This document shows, piece after piece, positions 55,314-63,998 of a DNA stretch of 64,000 bases. Source of the stretch: an uncultured Acetatifactor sp. GTDB taxonomy: Bacteria > Bacillota > Clostridia > Lachnospirales > Lachnospiraceae. Where the stretch lies: assembly GCA_947625255.1 (NCBI GenBank), contig CANQNT010000005.1:81385-145384 (forward strand), written 5' to 3'. Position 1 is the stretch's first letter; each line of letters starts with the position of its first letter. The position numbers and the translations under genes were made by a program. The notes beneath the pieces were generated by a model, which was given only the letters and a program-made list of their open reading frames with translations, was not told the DNA's origin and made no database searches.

Positions 55314-57014
55314 ATGAAAGATTTTAAATTTTCTACTCTGCAGTACCAGCGGCCGGATATGGATGCGTACTGTGAAGCGTTAAAACAGTTTTTGGAGCGG
55401 GTGCGGAATGCGGGAAGCTATGAAGAGGCCCGGGGCATTATGATGGAGCTGGACGCGATGGAACAGGAATTTTCCACGATGCTGAATATCGTGTACATCC
55501 GCCATACCGTCGATACGCGGGATGCGTTTTATGAAAAGGAAAGCCAGTATTTTGACGAAGTGCTTCCTACCATGATGCCTTATTCCATCGCCTTAAACCA
55601 GGCTTTTATGGAAAGCCCTTATCGGGCGGACTTTGAAGCGGAGTTCGGCAGTCAGATTTTTGTCCAGATGGAGCTGCAGAAGAAGTCTTTCTGTGAGGCG
55701 AACATCCCGCTGATGCAGAGGGAGGCGCGGCTGACGGATGAATATCAGAAGATCATGGCGGCAGCGGCCATTCCCTTTGACGGACAGACGCTGAATCTCT
55801 ATGGGCTTCAAAAATATTTCGAGCATGACGACCGCCAGGTGCGCAAGGCCGCTTTTCAGGCTTATTCCGATTTTTATCATTCCCATGAGCCGCGTCTGGA
55901 GGAAATCTGGGACGAGCTGATCGCCATCCGCAACGAGATGGGCCGTAACCTGGGTTATGAGAATTTTATCCCGGTGGGCTACTTGCAGCAGGGACGGACG
56001 GATTATGGAATGGAAGAAGTGGCGGCTTTCCGCGAGCAGGTACGCAGGGAGCTGGTGCCCTTATGTGAAAAGCTGTATCAGGCCCAGGCGAAGCGGCTTG
56101 GCGTGGACCGCGTCATGGTCTACGATGAGAAGCGCATTTATCCGGACGGAAACGCGGTCCCTGCCGGGGATGATGATTTTATGGTGGAGCAGGCCCGGAA
56201 AATGTATCATGAAATGAGTCCGGAGACGGGAGCGTTCATTGACTTTATGATCGATCATGAGATGATGGACCTGAAAAACAAACCCGGCAAGGCCTCTACC
56301 GGATATATGACTTCCCTGCCCAGCCTGAAAGCGCCTTTTGTATTTTCCTGCTTCAATGGAACCATCGGGGATATGCAGGTGCTGACACATGAGATGGGCC
56401 ATGCCTTTGCGGGATATATGGCGATGCGTAGTCAGCCGATTTCCCAATACTATGGAGAGTCCACGGATATCGCGGAGATTCATTCCATGTCCATGGAACA
56501 GTTTTCCTACCCTTATGCGGAATGGTTTTTCGGGGAACAGGCGGATAAGTTCCGGTTCGCCCATCTGCAGGAGGCCATTACCTTTGTGCCTTTCGGCGTG
56601 GCGGTGGATGAATTCCAGCATATTTGTTATGCCCATCCGGAGCTGACTCCCAAGGAGCGCACTTATGAGTGGCACAAGCTGGAAGAAAAATATATGCCCT
56701 GGAGGACTTATGACCAGGATGAGTTCATGGAACGGGGCGGCTATTGGTATCATAAATTGCATATTTATCTGTATCCTTTCTATTATATTAATTATACGCT
56801 GACTACCATGGGAGCCATGGAGTTCGCGGGCAAGAATGCCTTGGATCATGAAGCGGCCTGGGAGGATTATAAGAAGCTCTGCACCTGCGGCGGCAGCATG
56901 AGTTACAAGGAAACCCTGCGGCACGCGAATCTGTCCGTGCCTTTTGAAGCGGGCAGTGTGGCCAGGGCCATGGAGCGGCCGAAAAAGATTTTGCTGGATG
57001 CCATTGGGGAGTAA
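55314..57014 (+). CDS. M3 family oligoendopeptidase (PepF-like)
   Basis: A 566-residue cytosolic zinc metallopeptidase that trims short peptides. The zinc motif is His359-Glu-Met-Gly-His363 in VLTHEMGHAFAGYM, with the downstream ESTDIAEIHSMSMEQF glutamate ligand. The Tyr/His-rich WYHKLHIYLYPFYYINYTL segment near the end is typical of oligoendopeptidase F. GAGGTGA precedes the ATG. The response-regulator gene starts four bases after its stop, though that gene belongs to a different functional group. Confidence 0.92.
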   Translation: MKDFKFSTLQYQRPDMDAYCEALKQFLERVRNAGSYEEARGIMMELDAMEQEFSTMLNIVYIRHTVDTRDAFYEKESQYFDEVLPTMMPYSIALNQAFMESPYRADFEAEFGSQIFVQMELQKKSFCEANIPLMQREARLTDEYQKIMAAAAIPFDGQTLNLYGLQKYFEHDDRQVRKAAFQAYSDFYHSHEPRLEEIWDELIAIRNEMGRNLGYENFIPVGYLQQGRTDYGMEEVAAFREQVRRELVPLCEKLYQAQAKRLGVDRVMVYDEKRIYPDGNAVPAGDDDFMVEQARKMYHEMSPETGAFIDFMIDHEMMDLKNKPGKASTGYMTSLPSLKAPFVFSCFNGTIGDMQVLTHEMGHAFAGYMAMRSQPISQYYGESTDIAEIHSMSMEQFSYPYAEWFFGEQADKFRFAHLQEAITFVPFGVAVDEFQHICYAHPELTPKERTYEWHKLEEKYMPWRTYDQDEFMERGGYWYHKLHIYLYPFYYINYTLTTMGAMEFAGKNALDHEAAWEDYKKLCTCGGSMSYKETLRHANLSVPFEAGSVARAMERPKKILLDAIGE

Positions 57015-57018
57015 TGCC

Positions 57019-57711
57019 ATGTTGGTTTTTCTCTGTGACGATAACGCTTCCGAGCGCGCATATCTCAAATCCCTCGTTCTCGGCTGGGCGGACCGGTCGG
57101 GGAGCGATGTCTGCGTGCGGGAATATCCCTCGGCGGAGGCGCTTTTGTTCGCGTATGAAGACGGTGCGCCGGACATCTTGCTTTTAGACATCGAAATGCC
57201 GGGAATGAACGGGGTGGAGCTGGCGAAGAAGCTGCGGGAGCGGCGGGAGGCCGTGCAGATTGTTTTCATCACCGGTTACCCGGACTTCATGGCCGAAGGG
57301 TACGAGGTGGAGGCGCTGCACTATCTCCTGAAACCGGTGACGCCGGAAAAGCTGGCGGAGGTGTTATCCCGGGCCGCGGAAAAGATTTCCCGGGCGGAAA
57401 AGAAAATCCTCCTGCCGTCGGATGGGGGCAGGATCGCGCTGCCCCTTAAGGAAATACGCTATATTGAGGCCAGGCGGCAGTATTCGGTGATCTGTGCGGC
57501 TTCGGGGGAGTATCGGCTGAAGGTTCCGATCTCCGAGCTGGAGACCCAGCTGGACGGTTATTTTCTGCGGGTTCAGCGTTCGTTTATCGTCAACCTCCGG
57601 GAGGTTTTGCGGATCAACCGCACCGAGGTGATTTTAAGAAGCGGGGAAGCGGTGCCCATAAGCCGGGGCATGGCGGACAAGATCGGGAAAAAGATGATAG
57701 AATTGTTTTAA
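57019..57711 (+). CDS. LytTR-family response regulator
   Basis: A 230-residue two-component regulator of the AgrA/VirR type. The receiver domain (1-120) has the acidic pocket CDDN and the phospho-acceptor Asp57 in LLLDIEMPGMNG; the output domain (about 130-230; YIEARRQYSVICAASGEYRL, RVQRSFIVNLREVLRI) is LytTR, which binds paired direct repeats. The long upstream frame overlaps the peptidase gene; GGGGAG selects the ATG at 57019. It forms an operon with the kinase gene and lies upstream of a candidate LytTR operator (58425-58455). Confidence 0.93.
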   Translation: MLVFLCDDNASERAYLKSLVLGWADRSGSDVCVREYPSAEALLFAYEDGAPDILLLDIEMPGMNGVELAKKLRERREAVQIVFITGYPDFMAEGYEVEALHYLLKPVTPEKLAEVLSRAAEKISRAEKKILLPSDGGRIALPLKEIRYIEARRQYSVICAASGEYRLKVPISELETQLDGYFLRVQRSFIVNLREVLRINRTEVILRSGEAVPISRGMADKIGKKMIELF

Positions 57712-57721
57712 GGGTGTAAAA

Positions 57722-58384
57722 ATGTTTTTCGACAGAATGGTCAATAGAAAAATCGAGCGGTATCAGTCGGAGCTTTTGCAGAAGTATTGCGACGAGGTGG
57801 AGTCCATGTACCGCAAAATGCGGGGATGGCGGCACGATTATCACAACCATATTCAGGCGCTGCAGGCTTCCATGGCCCTGGGAAAATATGACGAGGTGAA
57901 CCGGTACCTGGCGGACTTAAATCAGGATCTCACCACGGTGGACACGGTGATCAAGACCGGCAGGGTGATGGTTGACGCGATCCTAAACGGCAAATTGAAC
58001 ATCGCCGCCCAGAACGAAATCCCGGTCAACGCGAAAGCGAAGATCCCGGAGGGCACGCCGGTTTCCGACATCGACCTCTGCGTCATCATCGGAAATCTTC
58101 TGGACAACGCCATCGAGGAAAATAAGCGGCTCCCCGGGGATTCCCGCTTTATCCGGGTTTATATGGGCAGGAAGAACACCCAGTTTTACCTTTCCGTCAC
58201 AAACGCCGCCGGGAAGAAACGGGCGAAAACCAATTCCCGTTTTTTATCCGCCAAGGGAGTGGAACATGGTTTCGGCCTGGATCGGGTAGCGTCGGTGGTA
58301 AAGAAGTACGGCGGATATTTTTCCGCGGACAGCGAGGACGGCGGGTTCACGGCGGAGTTGCTGATTGGAATTGGAGACGCATGA
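57722..58384 (+). CDS. GHKL-type sensor kinase without a membrane sensor domain
   Basis: A 220-residue AgrC-like histidine kinase core. His38 in WRHDYHNHIQ is the phospho-acceptor, NLLDNAIEE the N box and GVEHGFGLDRV the G box. AgrC-type kinases normally carry 5-7 membrane helices (about 200 residues) before this core; here translation starts right at the dimerisation helix with no hydrophobic segment. The signal must therefore be cytoplasmic or come through a partner, perhaps the ABC exporters downstream. AAGGGTG precedes the ATG. Confidence 0.9.
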   Translation: MFFDRMVNRKIERYQSELLQKYCDEVESMYRKMRGWRHDYHNHIQALQASMALGKYDEVNRYLADLNQDLTTVDTVIKTGRVMVDAILNGKLNIAAQNEIPVNAKAKIPEGTPVSDIDLCVIIGNLLDNAIEENKRLPGDSRFIRVYMGRKNTQFYLSVTNAAGKKRAKTNSRFLSAKGVEHGFGLDRVASVVKKYGGYFSADSEDGGFTAELLIGIGDA

Positions 58385-58387
58385 GGA

Positions 58388-58417
58388 ATGGGGACCAGGA
58401 AGCTGGTCCTCATTTTT
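58388..58417 (+). terminator. Terminator after the two-component operon
   Basis: ATGGGGACCAG (58388-58398) and CTGGTCCTCAT (58403-58413), one G-T pair, GAAG loop, T run. The ABC genes therefore need their own promoter. Confidence 0.85.
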
Positions 58418-58424
58418 CGTTGCA

Positions 58425-58455
58425 TTTGGTACACGAAAAAGAGCGTTTCGTACCC
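58425..58455 (+). promoter_or_regulatory. Candidate LytTR operator (21-bp-phased direct repeats)
   Basis: TTTGGTACAC (58425-58434) and TTTCGTACCC (58446-58455) match at 8 of 10 positions and start 21 bp apart, two helical turns. LytTR regulators such as AgrA and ComE bind 9-bp repeats with this phasing just upstream of activated promoters. The same bases can be read as an imperfect palindrome. Confidence 0.6.
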
Positions 58456-58484
58456 AAGATTACCATTTTTTCTCTTAAATGTAC

Positions 58485-58490
58485 TATAAT
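58485..58490 (+). promoter_or_regulatory. Activator-type promoter of the ABC operon (-10 element)
   Basis: A consensus TATAAT lies 30 bp after the operator repeats and 22 bp before the ABC start. No good -35 is found at 16-18 bp; TTACCA (58460-58465) is at 19. A strong -10 with a poor -35 fits positive control. Confidence 0.55.
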
Positions 58491-58511
58491 CACGGTAGGA
58501 GGGTGATGAAA

Positions 58512-60347
58512 ATGTCAAAAAAGAAAAACAAAAAAGATCAAAAGCGTAAACCAAAGTACGGAATGTTCTCCTGCGTGGGCTACATTTACGACATATTGTG
58601 GAAAAATGAACGATTTCTGGTGCTCGCGGGACTTGCGGTGGTACCGCTGTCTCTCCTTACGGCTGCTTTCGGGTTGTACGCCACCCCCGCGATTCTAGAT
58701 GCCATTGGAAGCTACAGCAGCTTCGGCTATGCGGCCCTTGTGATCGCGGGGATCGTTCTTGCCAAGGCGATTGCGGATACCGCGGACGAAACGCTTCGGT
58801 CGATTACAGGAAACGCCGAACACAATGTTTATGGTATCCTGGTGTATCAGGCCCAGGTCGCTTGTCGTACAATGGACTGGTATCTGAGTTATGAGGAAGA
58901 CTATCTGGAAATCAATAATCGGGCCGATGAGGCGCTGCGCGATCACACGTATGCAATGCATTTTCCAATGGCTTTTGCGGAAACCGCAGGCGAGATCCTG
59001 AAATTTTTCCTCTTTGGCGCAACGGTGTCCATGCTCCATCCGATTGTCATCGTGATCCTGATCGCCGGCGCAATGATAAACCGGCAGATGTCCAAGTGGC
59101 AGTGGCGGAAGCGTTACGAGGAGCGGGATCTTCGGAATGTCGCCGAGCGCAGACGCGGGTACGCGGCTTTTTACGGACACGAACTCGGATATCAGAAGGA
59201 CATCCGGCTTTTTCATATGCAGAAGCCCTTGCATGAACGCATTTCCAGGCACATCGGGGAAGCTCTTGCATGGCAGAAAAAGCATGAGTATCGCGGGCTG
59301 CTGGTATCTCTTGTGGATTTTCTGATCGTCCTTTTGCGGGACGGAATCGCTTATGCTTTTCTGATCTATAAAGCCCTCAGGGGCGAGGTGGATGCGGCGC
59401 AGTTTGTCCTGTATTTTTCAGCCATCCGTTCCCTTGCGGGTCTTTTGGAGGGCATCGCATGGCAATTTCAGCGGGTAAAGGAAGGCGCCGCGCAGGTCAG
59501 CGATGTCAGGGAACTGCTGGAATACGAGGGAAAACTGAACCATGGCAAAGGGATCCCTTTGCCGGAAAAGCCCTTTTCCATCGAGTTTAAAAACGTGACT
59601 TACCGATATCCCAAAGGCGAGAAAAACATCCTGGAAAACATATCCTTTCAGATCAAGCCGGGGGAGAAAATCGCGCTTGTGGGCTTAAACGGCGCGGGAA
59701 AGACCACCCTCGTCAGAATGATGTGCGGTCTGATCCTGCCCGATGAAGGGGAGGTGCTTTTGGACGGCCATACGCTTTTTGAATACAACCGGGACGAGAT
59801 GTATTCCCTCTTCGGGTTCGTCCCCCAGTCCTACAATCTGCTGCCGGTGTCGCTGGAAAAAAACATCGCCTGCACGGCGGACGAATCAAAAATCGACCGT
59901 GAAAGACTTAAGAAGGCGCTTGCGCTTTCCGGCTTTCAGGAAAAGGTGGAGAGTCTGCCTCTGGGGCTGAAGACGCCCCTGGACCGGACCGTAAACGAGG
60001 ATGCGGTGGAGCTTTCCGGCGGCGAAAAGCAGCGGCTTCTGCTGGCAAGGCTCATTTATAAAAATCCCCTCTGCATGATTTTGGACGAGCCTACGGCGGC
60101 TCTTGACCCCATTGCAGAGGACAGGATGTACCGCCGCTACAACGAGATTTCCCAGAACGCGACGTCGATATTCATCTCCCACCGCCTGGCTTCCACCCGC
60201 TTTTGCGACAGAATTTTCCTCCTGGACGACGGAAAATTCGCAGAGATCGGAACCCATGACGAGCTGATGGCAAAGGGTGGAAAGTACCGGGAGCTGTTCG
60301 ATGTCCAGAGCAAATATTATCAAGAGGAGGCGAATGTAAATGGCTAA
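58512..60347 (+). CDS. ABC exporter half-transporter 1 (permease-ATPase)
   Basis: A 611-residue fusion of a six-helix membrane domain (about residues 20-330) and an ATPase domain (about 360-611). Walker A is GLNGAGKTT, the signature LSGGEKQRLLLARL, Walker B MILDEPTAALDP and the switch His is in ISHRLAS. The N-terminus is Lys-rich with no C39 peptidase, so it is not a leader-cleaving bacteriocin exporter. AGGAGGG favours the ATG at 58512 over 58506. Its stop overlaps the start of the second half by eight bases, implying a heterodimer. Confidence 0.92.
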   Translation: MSKKKNKKDQKRKPKYGMFSCVGYIYDILWKNERFLVLAGLAVVPLSLLTAAFGLYATPAILDAIGSYSSFGYAALVIAGIVLAKAIADTADETLRSITGNAEHNVYGILVYQAQVACRTMDWYLSYEEDYLEINNRADEALRDHTYAMHFPMAFAETAGEILKFFLFGATVSMLHPIVIVILIAGAMINRQMSKWQWRKRYEERDLRNVAERRRGYAAFYGHELGYQKDIRLFHMQKPLHERISRHIGEALAWQKKHEYRGLLVSLVDFLIVLLRDGIAYAFLIYKALRGEVDAAQFVLYFSAIRSLAGLLEGIAWQFQRVKEGAAQVSDVRELLEYEGKLNHGKGIPLPEKPFSIEFKNVTYRYPKGEKNILENISFQIKPGEKIALVGLNGAGKTTLVRMMCGLILPDEGEVLLDGHTLFEYNRDEMYSLFGFVPQSYNLLPVSLEKNIACTADESKIDRERLKKALALSGFQEKVESLPLGLKTPLDRTVNEDAVELSGGEKQRLLLARLIYKNPLCMILDEPTAALDPIAEDRMYRRYNEISQNATSIFISHRLASTRFCDRIFLLDDGKFAEIGTHDELMAKGGKYRELFDVQSKYYQEEANVNG

Positions 60348-62214
60348 AATCACCTTGAAAGAAGATCTTTCCTGCCTGATGCGGGCGGTAAAAATCTGGC
60401 GGGAATACGCGCCGAAATACTGGAGCTTCTCCGTCGCCCAGAGAGTTTTTCAAAGGGTTTCCGCTTATTTTTCCCTGACGATGTCGGCCCTTCTTTTGGA
60501 CGAAATTTCCGGCGGCAAAGACAGGGACAGGTTGATTCTTTTTGTCTGCCTGACGGTTTTCGGAGGGTTTCTGTTCTCGGTGACCACCCGTCTGCTGCAG
60601 ATAAAAGTCTCGGTTTTGGACAGCCAGAGTTATTATAGATATGAACAAATTCTGTCTGACGAAAACTGCAGGCTCCAGTTTGAACACCTGGAAAACCCGG
60701 ATGTCCGGCTTTTATACGAGAAAATCGATGCGACCACCCGAACGGTCTACGGAGGCCTTATGGGGGTGTTGTACAATGTTTCGAATACGGTGGATACGTT
60801 GACGGAACTGATTCTGTCCCTGTCTTTAACGGTCGCCGCGCTTTTTGCGGGAACCGCCGGGCAGTTTCACGGCCTTTTGGGATTCTTAAATTCCCCGTTG
60901 TCGGCGTGCCTGATGCTTCTGGTGATCGGAGGATTTTCCGCTCTGACGATGAAGCTTCGAATCATCCGCCGCAGCCGGGAAAACGAGGCGCGAAACGAGG
61001 TCTCTCTTGGAAGCCGCCGCTATATCGCTTATGGCAAACTTCGGGGTCCGGACATGATCATCTTCGGACTTAACGCCATTGTTCTTGAGGAGTACAGAAA
61101 ATACACCATGCGACCGTCCTGGTTGTTAAAGCTTCAGAAAACCGGGCTTGTGTTCGGCGCTTTAGAGGCGCCCAAAAACGCCGTCATGCAGGTCCTGATT
61201 CATCTTTATGTGGCGGCAAAGGCGTTTTGCGGAGCCATTGGACTGGGCAGCTTCGTGCTTTATCAGGGCGCCATCAGCCGCTTTGTGGGAGCGTTGGATA
61301 GCCTTGCGTGGAATTTTAGCGAGCTTCGGTTCAACACCGATTACCTGAAGACGACCTACGAATATTTTGACCTGCCCAACCGTATGTATCAGGGCACTCT
61401 GGCCGTGGAAAAGCGGGACGACCTGGACTATGAGATCGAATTTCAGGATGTCAGCTTTCGGTATCCCCGGACCGATGCCTGGGTGCTGCGTCATGTTTCC
61501 ATGAAATTCAAAATCGGGGACAAGATCACCATCGTCGGTGAAAACGGCTCCGGCAAGACCACTTTCATCAAACTTCTTTGTCGGCTGTACGATCCCACCG
61601 AAGGGAAGATTTTGCTGAACGGCATTGACATTACCAGATATCGGTATGAGGAATACCTGGGGCTTTTCTCGGTGGTATTTCAGGATTTCAACCTGTTTGG
61701 CTTTTCCCTGGGGGACAATGTTTCGGCGGGCCTTGGGTATGACGAGGCGAGGGCGAGAGACTGCCTGGAACGGGCCGGGATGGGTGAAAAATTAAAAGGG
61801 CTTGACCAAAAGGGCGCGGAGGAAGGCAAATCTGCCCTGGATTACTGTATGGGAAGGAATTATGACATCAGCGGGATTGATTTTTCGGGCGGCGAGGAGC
61901 AGAAGACGGCCCTTGCCAGGGCGCTTTACAAGGGAGCCCCTTTCATCATTCTGGACGAGCCCACGGCGAGTCTGGACCCCCTCGCGGAGGCCGCGGTGTA
62001 TGAAAATTTCAATAAAATCGCCAAGAACCATACCACGGTGTTCATAAGCCACAGACTGTCCAGCTGCCGTTTCTGCGAACGGATCCTGGTCTTCGACAAG
62101 GGGCTGGTTGTGCAGGACGGCGGGCATGAGACGCTTTACGCCGGGGCGGGCAAGTACCGTGAACTCTGGGACGCCCAGGCGGGGTATTATCAGAAGAAAA
62201 GTGGAGGGAAGTAG
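60340..62214 (+). CDS. ABC exporter half-transporter 2 (permease-ATPase)
   Basis: A 624-residue partner of the preceding protein: membrane domain (about 1-340), ATPase domain (about 370-624). Walker A GENGSGKTT, signature FSGGEEQKTALARAL (Glu-Glu where the other half has Glu-Lys), Walker B IILDEPTASLDP and FISHRLSS. Both ATP sites look competent. Such LytTR-linked pairs export peptides or drugs or confer resistance to them; cargo unknown. GAGGAGG precedes the ATG. Confidence 0.92.
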   Translation: MAKITLKEDLSCLMRAVKIWREYAPKYWSFSVAQRVFQRVSAYFSLTMSALLLDEISGGKDRDRLILFVCLTVFGGFLFSVTTRLLQIKVSVLDSQSYYRYEQILSDENCRLQFEHLENPDVRLLYEKIDATTRTVYGGLMGVLYNVSNTVDTLTELILSLSLTVAALFAGTAGQFHGLLGFLNSPLSACLMLLVIGGFSALTMKLRIIRRSRENEARNEVSLGSRRYIAYGKLRGPDMIIFGLNAIVLEEYRKYTMRPSWLLKLQKTGLVFGALEAPKNAVMQVLIHLYVAAKAFCGAIGLGSFVLYQGAISRFVGALDSLAWNFSELRFNTDYLKTTYEYFDLPNRMYQGTLAVEKRDDLDYEIEFQDVSFRYPRTDAWVLRHVSMKFKIGDKITIVGENGSGKTTFIKLLCRLYDPTEGKILLNGIDITRYRYEEYLGLFSVVFQDFNLFGFSLGDNVSAGLGYDEARARDCLERAGMGEKLKGLDQKGAEEGKSALDYCMGRNYDISGIDFSGGEEQKTALARALYKGAPFIILDEPTASLDPLAEAAVYENFNKIAKNHTTVFISHRLSSCRFCERILVFDKGLVVQDGGHETLYAGAGKYRELWDAQAGYYQKKSGGK

Positions 62215-63356
62215 GAAGGGAAGAAGCGGGGCCTTTACCGGCAATATGAGCGCGGTGACCAACGCGGCGCTGGACAGCGCCGGGGAGGCCGTCTCCCATA
62301 GGAAAAACCAGTGCTTTTAAAAAAATTTTATTTAATTTTGCTGCTAATTTCGTGCGTATTTGTGCCGATTATGTGCCAGAAGGGGAATCTGGAATAAAAT
62401 GTTCCAGCACTTCCATGCGGTCCTTGGAAGTGTAGCCCGATGGAACTTAAGGCGTCAATGGCTTCCTCATGCTTGTGCTTTGTGCGCATCAGGTCAATGG
62501 CACTGTCCAGAAGCTTTATCATCTGGCTGCTTTTTTCGATGCACTGGGCATGGCGTTCAATGCCGCTCCCGGATAAGTCTGCATCGGCAAGGCAATTCCC
62601 CCAAAATGACAACCCCATTCTTTTCAGCGAAGGTTTGTGAGGAAATATATCCAAGGTTATTGAGCTTTTTCAGGATATATCTGACGGCAGGTCCCGGAAG
62701 TCCCCAGCGGATAGACAGTTCATGGCAGGATGTCAATGGGTCGCGGACGGACGGGGGGAACGGAATGGCAATTGTCGGGAATGGAAGGGCACTGCAAAAT
62801 CCTGGGCGGACGACAGGGAGCAAGCTCAGTATAGGTAATGGGCACAGGAGTCCTGTACGGACTGCTGGCGGCGAAACCGGAAACCATGTGCGCATCGCCA
62901 GCAATGAAATGTGTACTTTCCTGATCCTGAATATTTCTTCCCTGCAGCTGATTCCGGTGAATATGATCGCGTATCGGGCTCAGTACGGCAGCGCGGATCC
63001 CGCCAGGATCATCGCGCATCGCGCCTTCCATCCTGGCCACTGCGGTGAGCACCCTGACGGCGGTAGTGTTCTGTAAGGTGATGGATAGGAATCAGAGAAG
63101 ATAAAATGTCCATGCTTTTGTAACTTGAGTTTCCGCAATGCCATAGACGAGAATCAGACAGGTATCCTTGTGAGACTATTCATGGAATTGGTTCTATATG
63201 TAAATAAGCGCTCTTCGTGTACACATACATTCCTGAACTAAAAAGGGGAGACCCCGCAGGTTCTCCCCCGGTCGCAGACCTCACAGGTTTCTGCAACGCG
63301 ATCACTGTAATTATCCTATCTGGATTTGAGTTCCTTGTCAAGTAGTCACGAATTTT
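62215..63356. other. Gene-poor, apparently decayed stretch
   Basis: Over 1.1 kb with no intact, family-like gene. It starts with an AT-rich run (about 62318-62345) after the ABC operon, contains the broken frames described at 62328-62904, and ends in GC-rich partial inverted repeats (GGGGAGACC with GGTTCTCCCC near 63245-63268, GCAGACC with GGTTTCTGC near 63273-63295). No tRNA, transposase or integrase is visible. Confidence 0.5.
62328..62904 (-). pseudogene. Possible frameshifted winged-helix replication/regulator remnant
   Basis: One minus frame (62557-62904) carries SCHELSIRWGLPGPAVRYIL then KKLNNLGYISSQTF, the look of a winged-helix domain from plasmid or phage replication or regulatory proteins. 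The next frame (62328-62654) carries ERHAQCIEKSSQMIKLLDSA and continues as a helical, protein-like sequence. Neither has a clear ribosome binding site, and the first is preceded by Pro-rich non-protein-like sequence. A frameshift near 62560-62650 would join them. Tentative. Confidence 0.3.
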
Positions 63357-63998
63357 CTATATTGCCCGCCAATACCCGTTTTTATTAGAGCCCACTCTTT
63401 CAATATAGCCGCTCTTTTTTAAAAATGCAATATTATTCTGAATAGCGGTTTTTCCGATTCCAATGATGGCCATAAGCTGTGGCTGTGTAATATTGGGGTT
63501 ATTCCTAATTTCTTCCATGATACGCTGTCTGGTAGGATTTAATTTTTTAATTTTATCCCCCACCTTATCTACCGCTCTATCCCCCACATTTGTGTTAAGC
63601 TTATCAAACGGAATCGTTACAACGATTGAGTTCTCTCTGAATTCAAAAGCTTCCCTCCCATATACCTTTGTTATTTGCGGAACGCCTCTTCCCGATCTTT
63701 CACTGATGTGCAGCTGCAAAAAGATATCTGACAGCTTCCTATTCACCGGAACAGATTCTCCCAAATAGAATCCGGTCAACGTCTGTTTTGGCGCCAGCCG
63801 TCCTCTTGACAAGATTTCTATTCTGTCACTATATATAGTAATCATTGGTGCATTTCCGTCCACCCACGCATTGTGGACAAATGCATTTATGATAGCCTCT
63901 CGGAATGCATCCTGATTAAATAATGGTACTTCCTTACGTTCTACCAGCCTGTCCTTTTCATCAGCCTGCATAATATTCAGTACATCTCCATATTCCAA
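63357..63998 (-). CDS. AlbA/RecG-like ATP-binding transcriptional regulator, C-terminal part (runs off edge)
   Basis: At least 213 residues in a frame open to the window edge; the TTG at 63998 is probably not the true start. FREAIINAFVHNAWVDGNAP is the GHKL-like ATPase segment (HATPase_c_4), followed by IEILSRGRLAPKQTLTGFY, SERSGRGVPQITKVYG and a C-terminal winged helix (PTRQRIMEEIRNNPNITQPQ, GIGKTAIQNNIAFLKKSG). Such proteins, often mislabelled RecG-related helicases, pair an N-terminal AlbA_2 domain with this module and act as regulators. The N-terminal part lies outside the window. Confidence 0.8.
   Translation of the reverse strand: MEYGDVLNIMQADEKDRLVERKEVPLFNQDAFREAIINAFVHNAWVDGNAPMITIYSDRIEILSRGRLAPKQTLTGFYLGESVPVNRKLSDIFLQLHISERSGRGVPQITKVYGREAFEFRENSIVVTIPFDKLNTNVGDRAVDKVGDKIKKLNPTRQRIMEEIRNNPNITQPQLMAIIGIGKTAIQNNIAFLKKSGYIERVGSNKNGYWRAI

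Noticed and set aside
62360..63076. 238-residue plus-strand frame in the gene-poor stretch
   Set aside because: Composition is not protein-like (many Cys, His, Arg, Ser), with no motif and no ribosome binding site.
63463..63768. 101-residue plus-strand frame opposite the AlbA/RecG-like gene
   Set aside because: Antisense shadow of a clearly conserved minus-strand coding region.
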